DNA from: JBLUOA01 sp048060095
Lineage (GTDB): Bacteria > Pseudomonadota > Alphaproteobacteria > Rhodobacterales > Rhodobacteraceae
Direction of reading: 5' to 3'
DNA length: 55,062 nt
NCBI RefSeq assembly: GCF_048060095.1
Contig: NZ_JBLUOA010000009.1
Coordinates: 1-55,062 of the forward strand
In this document: positions 42,772 to 50,769 of the stretch, piece by piece
How positions within the stretch are numbered: position 1 is the stretch's first letter
Layout of the letters: each line of letters begins with the position of its first letter
Notes under the pieces: model-generated
The model's database searches: none
What the model saw: only the letters and a program-made list of their open reading frames with translations
Told to the model about the DNA's origin: nothing
Translations under genes and position numbers: made by a program

Positions 42772-43442
42772 GAATTTGATCCTTCCAATCGGGCCACGAC
42801 AGCCATGACGCGGGCCACGTGGTTCTGGGTTTCTCTGTAAGGGGGAATGCCACCGTACTGGCGTACGGCGTCCGGCCCGGCGTTGTAGGCTGCCAGCGCC
42901 AAATGCGGATCGCCGAAGCTTTCCAGCATCATTGTCAGGTAGCGGGCGGAGCCGTCGAGGTTCTGCAGCGCGTCATGAGGATCCACACCGAGATCTCGGG
43001 CAGTAGCAGGCATCAATTGGCCCAGACCAACGGCGCCCGCGCTCGAGACGGCATTCTGCCTGTAGGCGCTTTCCACCTCGATATTGGCCCGGTAGAGAGC
43101 CAGCCAATCCGTGACGGACAGTCCCGCGCGGCGCAGGCCGGGATGGCCGACATAGCGCAGGGCTGTTGCCTCGATGCCCAAGAGAACGTCTGCGCGGGGC
43201 AGGGGTGCTGGCTGGGCGAACGCTGCAAACCTTAGCGCGTCAGGTTTGGGCGCTGCTTCAGTCTCACCAAGAATGGCCAATCCGTCGGACGTCGATCCCT
43301 GACCAACGCCGTCGTTATAGTTACGAGCAAAACTGTCTTGAGGCCGGGATGGGGTCAGAGAGCCGTCGCTCTCCATGATCAGGACCATTTGCGCTGAGGC
43401 TGGCGCTGCGACCAGCCAGAGACAGACGAGGTTAGTTGTCAG
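42768..43442 (-). CDS. virB1: VirB1-like lytic transglycosylase (non-AUG start likely)
   Basis: The SLT domain is clear: NIEVESAYRQNAVSSAGAVG with the catalytic Glu, GLGQLMPATARDLGVD, and ALAAYNAGPDAVRQYGGIPP. It opens the murein layer for the channel. The signal peptide LVCLWLVAAPASA begins right after the upstream gene's stop, and no ATG, GTG or TTG lies in a suitable place. CTG 43442 with AAGG seven bases upstream is the best candidate; ATG 43508 inside the previous gene is the alternative and would give a 39-residue presequence. The stop overlaps the virB2 start. The protein is about 224 residues, normal for VirB1. Confidence 0.8.
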   Translation of the reverse strand: MTTNLVCLWLVAAPASAQMVLIMESDGSLTPSRPQDSFARNYNDGVGQGSTSDGLAILGETEAAPKPDALRFAAFAQPAPLPRADVLLGIEATALRYVGHPGLRRAGLSVTDWLALYRANIEVESAYRQNAVSSAGAVGLGQLMPATARDLGVDPHDALQNLDGSARYLTMMLESFGDPHLALAAYNAGPDAVRQYGGIPPYRETQNHVARVMAVVARLEGSNS

Positions 43443-43797
43443 CGGCCTTGTCTGATGGGGCGAGCTTGTGGCTCCGGCTTGTCCCCGCTTCAAGCGGCAG
43501 GTCGACATGCGCAAAACCAAGGCCAATGAAGAAAGACACCACGCCGGAGATCGTCTTGAACTCGCGGATCTTGATATCGTTGTAGGTCGTCCGCGTGCGG
43601 GCGGTGACGAGGAGCTTTTCCACGCCATCATCAGAGACAACACGCATGATCCAGACCCCGTAATAGCTGGGGCCTTTCTTATGTGCCGACTCCTGGCACA
43701 GGATTTCTGCGCTATAGCCGCTTTCCACGAGCTCGCGGAACCTGGCTTCCGTAACCACATTTGGTGCTTCGATGTCCCAGTTCATGGCCCGGCTCAC
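43432..43797 (-). CDS. First gene of the VirB operon, hypothetical (121 aa)
   Basis: GTG 43797 follows GGAGAAAGC; an ATG lies four codons later at 43785. The product has no signal peptide; it includes NVVTEARFRELVESGYSAEI, SYYGVWIMRVVSDDG and LLVTARTRTTYNDIKIREF, with a hydrophobic stretch SGVVSFFIGLGFAHVDL. It looks like a small alpha/beta cytosolic protein. Proteins of this kind often open VirB operons on Rhodobacteraceae plasmids (recollection). It lies directly after the operator-like motif at 43848-43863, so it is the promoter-proximal cistron. Function unknown. Confidence 0.65.
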   Translation of the reverse strand: MSRAMNWDIEAPNVVTEARFRELVESGYSAEILCQESAHKKGPSYYGVWIMRVVSDDGVEKLLVTARTRTTYNDIKIREFKTISGVVSFFIGLGFAHVDLPLEAGTSRSHKLAPSDKAADN

Positions 43798-43847
43798 GCT
43801 TTCTCCAATGGCGCGACCCCAGGCATTCCCACTTGAAGCCCAGAGTT

Positions 43848-43863
43848 ACGATAGTATACTATC
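43848..43863 (-). promoter_or_regulatory. Transfer-operator-like motif, copy C (VirB operon promoter)
   Basis: ACGATAGTATACTATC contains the perfect 12-bp palindrome ATAGTATACTAT. It is 51 bases upstream of the first VirB-operon gene on the minus strand and 91 bases upstream of a small exported gene on the plus strand, so one regulator could control both directions. Confidence 0.65.
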
Positions 43864-43953
43864 AACCGCAAGATGTAATATCGTGCTTTAGCTGTAGTTT
43901 GGTTACGCAAACACTAGTCACGGCCAGTGTCCGCGATCAAGGAGATAACAGGT

Positions 43954-44247
43954 TTGAGAAACCCAAGGTTGAGATGCCTGCTCCCATTGCAAGCTATGGT
44001 CCTTCTGATCTGCGTTCCCGGACTGGTTTTGGCGGAATCCTGCTTCGCCCCGGCCCGTCCTTTCATGCCAAGCGATTCGCAGGCAGCGCGGGACTATTCG
44101 GACATCATCCGTGGCGACTTCGAAGATTACATCCAGGATATCCAGAGCTACTTCCGTTGCCTCGACAGCGAGCGCGCCCGCGCCTTCGAGGAAGCGCGCG
44201 AAGTCAGCGAGGACTATGGCCGATTTCTGCAATTGGTAGGGGATTGA
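43954..44247 (+). CDS. Small exported protein beside the VirB operon
   Basis: TTG 43954 follows AAGGAG at 43939-43944. The 97-residue precursor has a signal peptide (LPLQAMVLLICVPGLVLA) and a short acidic mature part with two cysteines (ESCFAPARPF and QSYFRCLDS). It is transcribed away from the VirB operon from the same control region. Size, export and place suggest an accessory envelope protein of conjugation such as an entry-exclusion factor, which is inference. A longer frame from GTG 43927 would ignore the ribosome-binding site. Confidence 0.6.
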   Translation: MRNPRLRCLLPLQAMVLLICVPGLVLAESCFAPARPFMPSDSQAARDYSDIIRGDFEDYIQDIQSYFRCLDSERARAFEEAREVSEDYGRFLQLVGD

Positions 44248-44371
44248 TGGGCAACCTCGGGAGCATCAGACTTGCAGCCCATGGAAACCAGACGCCGATA
44301 ACACCCTCAAATATCTACTTTTTAGATAACAGATTTCATCCGCTAGCGACGTCACAAAAGGTGTGTGACGC

Positions 44372-44629
44372 GTGGCAAAAACAATCAGAACAAATGGCCA
44401 GTTGGCGCTCGTCCGTGCGTTGGTTGATGCACGTCAAAATGCGGGTCTCAGCCAGCAGCAGTTGGCGGCGAAGCTCAAACGCCACCAGTCATTTGTGGCA
44501 CGCATCGAAAGCGGCGAGCGTCGTATCGACGTCGTGGAGTTCACAGTTCTCGCGAGGGTCATTGGCTTTGATAAAGATGAAGTCCTGTCGATTGTCGAAG
44601 CCGCCACGGAGCCCGACCACAGGATTTGA
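44372..44629 (+). CDS. XRE-family transcriptional regulator
   Basis: GTG 44372 starts an 85-residue Cro/CI-type helix-turn-helix protein: ALVDARQNAGLSQQQLAAKL, then KRHQSFVARIESGERRID and VLARVIGFD. The HTH covers about residues 12-70, nearly the whole protein. It should bind DNA as a dimer. It sits about 500 bases from the operator-like motif of the VirB operon and is the only stand-alone regulator in the transfer half of the window, so it is a candidate for binding that motif. An imperfect TATCT...AGATA dyad (near 44311-44327) lies in its own leader and could be its autoregulatory site. Confidence 0.8.
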   Translation: MAKTIRTNGQLALVRALVDARQNAGLSQQQLAAKLKRHQSFVARIESGERRIDVVEFTVLARVIGFDKDEVLSIVEAATEPDHRI

Positions 44630-44798
44630 AGTCAATGAATTGTTGAGAACGCGGGAACCCATTTTCCCGGTCTGATGATCATTCCCTCATCGAGGACCAG
44701 GTAGCCAAAATCAACGAAGTCCGGCGCGCGGTCGGAGTGAACGCTCTGCAACCCCACGCCGCAATTCGCAGCGCCACAGTGCAGGAAGTCAGTAAACA

Positions 44799-45026
44799 GT
44801 GAACGAAGATGAGGTCGAAGGCGTCGCGATTGCGAATTTGATCGGGGCGGATATGCGTAGTGTTGTCGGTTGGGTATATCGCTGGAATACAGGCGCGCTT
44901 GCGGTGAGGTGGGACGTCAGCGGTCCGCAACGGGTTTCAGGTGTTCAGCCTGATTTGAAGAACGCGGAGAAGCGCGAAATCGACTTCGAAGGCTTAAAGA
45001 GAATTCGGCGTCGCAGCAGGGGGTAG
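44799..45026 (+). CDS. Hypothetical protein (75 aa), possibly coupled to a decayed frame
   Basis: GTG 44799 overlaps by 4 bases the stop of an upstream frame that reads IEDQVAKINEVRRAVGVNAL and has no visible start codon, so that frame may be a remnant. The 75-residue product contains EVEGVAIANLIGADMRSVVG and WVYRWNTGALAVRWD and looks like a short helical-plus-strand protein with a basic tail. I know no family. Codon use is ordinary for the region. It may be a real small backbone gene or the end of a broken one. Confidence 0.4.
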   Translation: MNEDEVEGVAIANLIGADMRSVVGWVYRWNTGALAVRWDVSGPQRVSGVQPDLKNAEKREIDFEGLKRIRRRSRG

Positions 45027-45429
45027 GGGTAGCCACTGCGATGTCGAAGCGGACATTGGAATCATCTGCGGCGAAGGGCTCGAAAGAGCCCGACTCTGTC
45101 ATTGATTTTTCTCGCTGCGCGCGCTCGCAACATGGAGTTCGCTGCACCTGCCCATTGCATGGCGCTGCACTGCGGCGGCAATACCTGCCATTCGCTCGTT
45201 GCCTGCCGAAGATCAAGACGGCACGGATCAAGTCGCCAGGCGAAGCCAGCGTTTGAAATCAGAGCTCCAAGAACCGCTTTCGACTCTCCTCAGGCACAGC
45301 GGGAGACGCCGCTGGTGATGCCAGTTGTTCGCTGCAGCGCAGCTGTACATAGGTCTGGCCATGATAGGCTGATTTACTTGGCTGCGAGCTCCAGCACTTG
45401 CTACTTTGAGCAAGCGTTGCGTTTAGAAT
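45027..45429. other. Gene-poor stretch
   Basis: About 400 bases between the 75-aa frame and the DUF1772 gene. Short frames exist on both strands, but none has a ribosome-binding site or recognisable product. A small AAGGCG...CGCCTT dyad (45430-45454) next to the DUF1772 stop may act as its terminator. Confidence 0.4.
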
Positions 45430-45465
45430 AAGGCGACCCGTTTGAGACCGCCTTCCTTGATCTTG

Positions 45466-45969
45466 TCAAGCCAGTTGAAGTTGGTTGGCCCACAGCAAGG
45501 CAAACAGCAACAGCGCAGCAGATACCGCACAAGCCACTGTGCGCACCGAATTCCAGAAGGTCCAACGTGGCAGATAGATTTCTTCCCAGTAGGCCCGTGT
45601 TGCATTGACGTGGGCATCCATCTCGGCCAAGGCCTCATTCATCGGAACGTTGAAAAACACAGTCACGCCGAAACATCCGACAAAATAGATGATCCCCGCG
45701 AGCAGCATTAGCGTCCCGGGCTGGCCGCCCAGAACCCAACCGCCGTAGCCTGCGATGAACAGTGAGATGGGTGCGAGGCCGATGAAGAAAACCATGAAGA
45801 TCCAGTGGAAAACCTCGCGGTTAATAGATTGCATTGTTTGGACTCCGCTGGCACCTCCAGTGAGCGCGAGGGATCGCATCAAGAAGTCAGAAAAGGCCAG
45901 AAAGACGCCGCCGACGAGGGCATAGGCGAGGATGGCGAATTGGATCAGGAAAAAAATCGTGGTGGACAT
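45466..45969 (-). CDS. DUF1772 (anthrone-oxygenase-like) membrane protein
   Basis: The 167-residue protein has four hydrophobic helices (about 5-28, 55-75, 82-102, 142-162) with FFNVPMNEALAEMDAH between helices 3 and 4. This NVPxNxxL motif is typical of DUF1772/anthrone-oxygenase-like proteins. A redox or metabolite role is likely but not defined. GGAG lies eight bases before ATG 45969. It follows an NmrA-like gene on the same strand after 66 bases; the two are often neighbours in proteobacterial genomes. Confidence 0.8.
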   Translation of the reverse strand: MSTTIFFLIQFAILAYALVGGVFLAFSDFLMRSLALTGGASGVQTMQSINREVFHWIFMVFFIGLAPISLFIAGYGGWVLGGQPGTLMLLAGIIYFVGCFGVTVFFNVPMNEALAEMDAHVNATRAYWEEIYLPRWTFWNSVRTVACAVSAALLLFALLWANQLQLA

Positions 45970-46035
45970 GTCATTTGCTCCTTATTCTCAGAGGAGGCAG
46001 GTGGCCTGCGCCACCCACCTCCCGGTGTGTGTGGG

Positions 46036-46863
46036 TTAGGCTGCGCTTGGCCAAGCGCCTGCGGTCATGGCGGTTTGGGCGAAGTCTGCGAAATCGCGAG
46101 GCCTGCGGCCCAGGGCGCGCTCGACCCCGTCCGCGGTGTGGGCATTGCGCCCGTCCAGTGTTTCGCGCGCGATTGCAGTGAAGACATCGGCGACGAAGGT
46201 GTCGCCAGAGGCGGCCACGTTGGCGTGGAAGTCCTCAAAACTGATGGGGATGTGCTGGATCGGGCGGTCCAGGGTGGTGGTCAGGACCTCCGCCATCTCA
46301 GCGAATGTCATCAGGCGCGGGCCGGTGACTTCGTACCGTTCGCCCAGATGCCCCTCTTCGGTCAGTGCTGCGACGACCACATCGGCGATGTCATCAATGT
46401 CGATGATCGGCTCTGCGATATCGCCGCCGGGCATGGGAAGAACACCGCCCAGAATTGGGTCGCGCAGGTAGCCTTCAGAAAAGTTCTGAGCAAACCAGGC
46501 GGACCGCACGATGGTATAGCCAAGGCCGGAATTGCGGATCACCTCTTCGCCCATGCTTGCGAAGTGTTCCCCCCGGCCGGACAAGAGCACGATGTGCTGT
46601 AGGCCGCTGTCGAGGGCGACCTTCGCGAAAGCCTCCAGCTTTTCGATTGCGCCGGGGAAGGCCAGGTCAGGGAAATAGGTGACGTAGGCCTTGGAGACAC
46701 CGGTCAGGATTGGGACCCAGGTGCTTTGATCTTCCCAATCAAATGGGGTTTCGGATCGCCGTGCGCCGCGCCGGACAGAGAAGCCTTTAGCTTCCAGTTT
46801 TGCTGCAACGCGAGAGCCGGTTTTGCCAGTGGCGCCGATGACGAGGATAGGTTCGTTAGACAT
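46036..46863 (-). CDS. NmrA-like NAD(P)-binding oxidoreductase/sensor
   Basis: The 275-residue Rossmann-fold protein starts with ILVIGATGKTGSRVAAKLEA, the GxxGxxG dinucleotide loop (residues 10-16). Later it has HIVLLSGRG, YTIVRSAWFAQNFSEGYL and YEVTGPRLMTFAEMAEVL, the pattern of NmrA/atypical short-chain dehydrogenases. It has no catalytic YxxxK. It may reduce quinones or sense NADP(H). AGGAGAAAGCT precedes ATG 46863. It lies with DUF1772 and a truncated isochorismatase-like gene in what looks like an imported metabolic piece. Confidence 0.85.
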   Translation of the reverse strand: MSNEPILVIGATGKTGSRVAAKLEAKGFSVRRGARRSETPFDWEDQSTWVPILTGVSKAYVTYFPDLAFPGAIEKLEAFAKVALDSGLQHIVLLSGRGEHFASMGEEVIRNSGLGYTIVRSAWFAQNFSEGYLRDPILGGVLPMPGGDIAEPIIDIDDIADVVVAALTEEGHLGERYEVTGPRLMTFAEMAEVLTTTLDRPIQHIPISFEDFHANVAASGDTFVADVFTAIARETLDGRNAHTADGVERALGRRPRDFADFAQTAMTAGAWPSAA

Positions 46864-47073
46864 AGCTTTCTCCTGTGGTGAGCCGTGGGCCCACCCTGAT
46901 TTCTTGGTTGCTGAAGTGCTGGTGTGGTGGCTGCGGCCTTTAAAGAATCAGGGCCGCCGCCCATCCCATCGCGATCAAACAGAACAGCGATGTGAAGTAG
47001 ATGCGGTAAAATTGGATTTGCATGCCCCGGTGCGAGTACCTGCTACGGGGCGCATAGGGAGAGCGATGCATGG

Positions 47074-47610
47074 CTACGCACTCTCACGGACTTGGCCGAC
47101 GAGGATCGACCAATCCATGCCCAAAGCGCCATAAACCTCGCCTGCCTGATTGCTGGCGTTGTCTGCCAGGATCTCAATCATCAGGCTCGCGCCATCGGCC
47201 ACAACAACACCGGCCTGGGTCAGCCGAACCAAAGCGGTTTCGCGCTTGGTCATATTGAAGGTCCCGCTGGCATCGACGGCGACGTAAGCCTCGAACCCTT
47301 CACGCACGGCTCGCATTGCTGGGAAGGCGGCGCAGACTTCGAGGGAAAGACCCGCAAAGATCAGCTTGTTCCGACCGGTCGCGCGAATGGCCTCTTCCAC
47401 TCGTGGGTCATCCCATGCGTTGACCGTTGTCCGGTCGATGAAGGTCTGATCGGGCAAGGCCTCTTGCAGTTCAGGAATCGCAGGACCCCAAAGCGTCTGG
47501 GACGAGGTGGTGGTTGTCACAATCGGTAAGCCAAGCGCCTTTGCAGCTTTGGCAAGGCCTACGATGTTGTGTTTGAGATCTGCGATGGAATAGTCGCGTA
47601 TCCCGGTCAT
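47074..47610 (-). pseudogene. Isochorismatase-family hydrolase, 5'-truncated
   Basis: From the first in-frame ATG after the join (47610) the 178 residues match the YcaC-like isochorismatase family. They include IRDYSIADLKHNIVGLAKAA, ALPDQTFIDRTTVNAWDDPR, and FAGLSLEVCAAFPAMRAV with the catalytic cysteine. The ~25 N-terminal residues carrying the catalytic aspartate (the DHQxG strand) are missing; the frame instead runs upstream into sequence antisense to nothing recognisable and shared with the truncated exported-protein gene. The enzyme should be dead. The C-terminus seems complete. Confidence 0.75.
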
Positions 47611-48253
47611 GGGCCGAGGGGAGGGCGGCGGTGGAAGATCTCTGCCAGGAGAAGTCACCTTGGGTCCCATAGGTGCCAAGGACGACCACCGCACTGCGGT
47701 TGCAGTCGCCGTCTCGCCCGGATTCGTGCTGCCGTGCATAACGAACATCAAAGACGCGGATAGACCGCACGAAATTGAACTCCGGTCCGCTGATGTCGAT
47801 GTCTGCACGATCCTGAACGAGGCGCAGGGCAAGATCCACGGGGACGAACTCATTCAGGGTCTCGTCCATGCTCAATACGGCCGCTTTTGTCATTGCTTGA
47901 GATGCGTGAAGGGTCGTGGGGAATGACTGGCGTGGGCGAATATCTTCTGTTCGGAACAAGGCGTCGAGGATTTGGTCTGTTTCGCTCGGCTGACGTTCGA
48001 TGTTGTAGGACGCGCCCATTGGACAGCGCCAGATCTGCAGCGGCGGTTCCACAGGCCAGGGCGTGATCCGCCGGATGAATTCGGCGCGCGCACGGGAACA
48101 TGGTACAGACGCCGGCCAACCACCAGACAGGCACAGAAGAATTGCGCAATCGATAGGATACGTTTGAGCCCTTGAGCTAGAAGGCAGCGAAATGCCCGTC
48201 AATGTAAGAGCCATAATCAACGGTATAAGTCGGATTCTAAGGAAGACACTCAT
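47471..48253 (-). pseudogene. Exported transfer-region protein, 3'-truncated by recombination
   Basis: From ATG 48253 (AAGGA upstream) the protein has a signal peptide (IPLIMALTLTGISLPSSSRA) and a cysteine-containing N-terminus (YPIDCAILLCLSGGWPASVP, then CSRARAEFIRRITPWP). It continues to RSIRVFDVRYARQHES and TYGTQGDFSW. After about position 47640 the frame reads the isochorismatase gene out of phase (basic, His-rich nonsense to 47471), so the true 3' end is lost. It is preceded by the same operator-like motif as the transfer operons (48290-48305), which marks it as part of the conjugation regulon. The native function is unknown. Confidence 0.65.
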
Positions 48254-48289
48254 GCTTGGGTTCCTTGGCAGGGGACTCCCAGTATACAT

Positions 48290-48305
48290 ACAATAATATA
48301 CTATC
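48290..48305 (-). promoter_or_regulatory. Transfer-operator-like motif, copy D
   Basis: ACAATAATATACTATC differs from copy C at two positions. It lies 37 bases upstream of the ATG of the truncated exported-protein gene, consistent with promoter overlap. Confidence 0.6.
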
Positions 48306-48435
48306 ACAACACCGAGTATATTCGTCGCATAATCTTTCTTATGTTAAATAGATAACTACGTGTCCTATAGATTGTCAGCATCTTCGAATTGCTGCACCAT
48401 TGCGAACGCTACCTTCTGCACGATCTGAAATTGGG

Positions 48436-48987
48436 TCAGAGAAATCTCCTCACCCGCATCGCATAGGCTTCAAACTCTGACCCGTACTGTTCCTTCAGCC
48501 AAGGCTCCTCCGAGAAGGGCGCGGCTATCAGAACAAGGATTGCTACTAATCCTAAAATGAGTACAGAAGGTGAAGATGTAAGGATCATCCAACCACCGAC
48601 AATGCCAATATCGGCCACGTATTGAGGGTTGCGTGAGTAGCGATACATGCCAGCGGTCCTCAGCGTGCCTTTCGCGCCGCCGGTTTGGGGCACCCCGAAA
48701 TGGGCGACTTCTGACCAGACGACAACATTGCCGATCACGATGAGGGGCATCCCAATTCCGAAACGCAGCCATCCTGGAACTGCCAGATCGCCCCACCCCC
48801 AGACGCCAAGCAAAATGAGGATGCCGAATAAGGAGAAGGTCGGCATCCAGACCAGAATGGGCGTGACCGCTGTGTAGTGCTGGGGCGGCCAGATACGACG
48901 CTCTGGGAACGCGATTGACCAAAGGATCGAAGCCAGTGTCGCTGCTGCAAGCCCCAGACCGAGAAAGAGAAGCGTAGATTCCATCAT
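48436..48987 (-). CDS. ICMT/PEMT-like membrane methyltransferase
   Basis: The 183-residue protein has four to five membrane helices and a C-terminal motif GMYRYSRNPQYVADIG followed by PFSEEPWLKEQYGSEFEAYA, as in isoprenylcysteine carboxyl methyltransferase-like and phospholipid methyltransferase families. It should use SAM at the membrane; the bacterial substrate is unknown. Such genes are frequently found beside heavy-metal efflux genes. The start overlaps the CDF stop by 4 bases, so it is co-transcribed with the efflux pump under the MerR-type promoter at 50694-50724. Confidence 0.85.
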   Translation of the reverse strand: MMESTLLFLGLGLAAATLASILWSIAFPERRIWPPQHYTAVTPILVWMPTFSLFGILILLGVWGWGDLAVPGWLRFGIGMPLIVIGNVVVWSEVAHFGVPQTGGAKGTLRTAGMYRYSRNPQYVADIGIVGGWMILTSSPSVLILGLVAILVLIAAPFSEEPWLKEQYGSEFEAYAMRVRRFL

Positions 48988-49904
48988 GGTCCGGCCTCTT
49001 CATGCCCATAGAGTCGCGCGCCATTGTGCGCATTCTTAAGGTCTTCCAATTCAAGCGTGGAATGCCGGATGCCGAACTCCTCGGCTAGGCGCGCCTTTAC
49101 GGCAGCTTTGATCCCTTCACCGGATGCGCCATCAGCGGTCACGACATGGCAATCCAGCGCCGCTTCATTCTCCTGCATCTGCCAAAGATGAACGTGGTGA
49201 ACGTCATGGACTCCGTCGACGTCCTTGATTGCAGCGACAACCGCGTCATTGTCGACGTCGGGCGGGCTACCGAGCATCAGGATGCGGATCGGGCGGCCGA
49301 TTTCAGTCAGAGCGAGATAGAGGATGTAAAGCGCGATACCGATCGTGATCGTAGGATCGACCCACCACATGTCATAGAGCAGGATGAGGGAGCCGCCGAT
49401 AATCACAGCAACAGAGGCCAATGCGTCCGACAGGTTGTGCAGGAAGAGAGCGCGGATGTTCACGCTGCTTTTTTGCATCGAGTAGGTTAGCACGGCGGTC
49501 AATGTGTCGACGATCAGCGCCACTGAGCCCAAGATCACCACAGTCCAACCGGCCACCTCGGTCGGTTCGATGAGCCGCATCCCGCCTTCGTAGATCAGAT
49601 AGACGCCGACGAGGATGAGGGTGGTGTAGTTGATCAATGCAGCGACGACTTCGATCCGGCCATAGCCGAAGGTCATGCGTTCGTCGGCGGGGCGTCTGGC
49701 GATCTTTCGCGCAGCAAAGGCGATCACCAAGGATGCCATGTCCGAGAAATTGTGCAGCGCATCCGCAATGAGAGCGAGGCTGCCGGACAAGATCCCGCCG
49801 ATGATCTGCGCAACGGTTAATAGCGCGTTGGCCCAGATCGCGATGGAGACACGGCGGTCCCCCGAAGCGGGATCGATATGCGCGTGGCCGTGATCATGAG
49901 GCAT
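48984..49904 (-). CDS. Cation diffusion facilitator (CzcD/ZitB-like)
   Basis: The 306-residue protein has a His-rich N-terminus (MPHDHGHAH), six membrane helices, the metal-site motifs DALHNFSD in helix 2 and LHNLSD in helix 5, and a C-terminal cytoplasmic domain (VDGVHDVHHVHLWQ). It exports divalent cations (Zn, Cd, Co or similar) in exchange for protons. ATG 49904 is preferred over the longer frame to 49991, which overlaps the upstream gene and has no family match. The 11-base overlap with the transglutaminase-like gene indicates coupling. Confidence 0.92.
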   Translation of the reverse strand: MPHDHGHAHIDPASGDRRVSIAIWANALLTVAQIIGGILSGSLALIADALHNFSDMASLVIAFAARKIARRPADERMTFGYGRIEVVAALINYTTLILVGVYLIYEGGMRLIEPTEVAGWTVVILGSVALIVDTLTAVLTYSMQKSSVNIRALFLHNLSDALASVAVIIGGSLILLYDMWWVDPTITIGIALYILYLALTEIGRPIRILMLGSPPDVDNDAVVAAIKDVDGVHDVHHVHLWQMQENEAALDCHVVTADGASGEGIKAAVKARLAEEFGIRHSTLELEDLKNAHNGARLYGHEEAGP

Positions 49905-50664
49905 GACGGGATTCTTCGTGTTTATGGTTGGGCAACGCCAAGCCAGGAATTTGCGGTACGCTACCGGACCGAATACGGCGCACGCGGGCATTCATCCAAT
50001 GGCGGATGATATGACGATACAGCAAGTCCTTTACCAAACTAAACGACTGCCGATGGTTGACGTAAAAATCGTCGGGCGCGTTAAAGGTACCAAAGTCCTG
50101 AACGATGCCTGTTTCCTGGATATAGGTGTCGCCGCCGGTCCACTCCACTGGCGGGGCCTGCAGGGAATCAGTCCCTGCCCCGTATCCGCAAAGGCTGGGG
50201 GTCCCGGAAAATGTGGATTGGATAGATGACAGGAACGCAGCGTCGAGAATAAACCCCTCGAGGTTGACCCAACCTGTCTCGGTCTCCACCTCGACCCAGG
50301 AATGAATGATCTCTTCCGGTGCGAGGGGATAGACCAGTTCCGGAACGACACCGCGTTGCAGCGCCTTGTGAATAGTGAAGCCGTGAAGACGGCAGCGTAC
50401 GCCGACCGCGCGCAACAACGCCATGAGAAGCGTGCCCTTGGTGTTGCATTGACCAAAACCGTCAGCGAGCACATCGGTGGCAGAGATGTCGTCTGAGCGG
50501 TTGTACCCAAAGGCAATTTCATTGCGCACGAAATCGTAGACAGCCCCGATCCGATCATGTGTAGACAGGGTGTTCCAAGCTCTAGCCTTGACCAATCGTG
50601 CAATCGACGGATGGTCGAAGTTCAGGATTGGGGTTGGTGCAAGTAACGGTTCAGCGATTGTCAT
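49894..50664 (-). CDS. Transglutaminase-like cysteine protease-fold protein
   Basis: The 256-residue protein has the transglutaminase core: Cys in ADGFGQCNTKGTLLMALLRA, His in EEIIHSWVEVETETGWVNLE, and the acidic residue after it (LEGFILD). It has no signal peptide, so it should be cytosolic. ATG 50664 lies 7 bases after AAGGAGA; an upstream GTG (50670) is too close to the ribosome-binding site. It is the first gene behind the MerR-type promoter and is coupled to the CDF pump. Such proteins may cleave or crosslink peptides or metal-binding thiol peptides; the role in metal resistance is unproven. Confidence 0.82.
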   Translation of the reverse strand: MTIAEPLLAPTPILNFDHPSIARLVKARAWNTLSTHDRIGAVYDFVRNEIAFGYNRSDDISATDVLADGFGQCNTKGTLLMALLRAVGVRCRLHGFTIHKALQRGVVPELVYPLAPEEIIHSWVEVETETGWVNLEGFILDAAFLSSIQSTFSGTPSLCGYGAGTDSLQAPPVEWTGGDTYIQETGIVQDFGTFNAPDDFYVNHRQSFSLVKDLLYRHIIRHWMNARVRRIRSGSVPQIPGLALPNHKHEESRHAS

Positions 50665-50693
50665 CGGCACTCTCCTTGATTCGATTTAGGAGA

Positions 50694-50724
50694 GTTGTAA
50701 TTGCTATAGTTACTGTAGCTTCAA
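50694..50724 (-). promoter_or_regulatory. MerR-type promoter/operator of the metal efflux operon
   Basis: On the minus strand, TTGAAG (-35, 50724-50719) and TACAAC (-10, 50699-50694) are separated by 19 bases, the stretched spacing that MerR-family activators need. The spacer holds the dyad GCTACAGTAACTATAGC. The first gene (transglutaminase-like) starts 30 bases after the -10 box. Confidence 0.75.
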
Positions 50725-50769
50725 GTACCAAATTTGCTAGCAAATCCAGCGTCAATGTCAGGCAGTGCC

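Noticed and set aside
45041..45256. 71-residue plus-strand frame with several cysteines
   Set aside because: No ribosome-binding site or family resemblance; it lies in a gene-poor stretch with open frames on both strands.
46940..47023. 27-codon minus-strand frame with one hydrophobic helix between the NmrA-like and hydrolase genes
   Set aside because: No convincing ribosome-binding site and too short to judge without conservation data.
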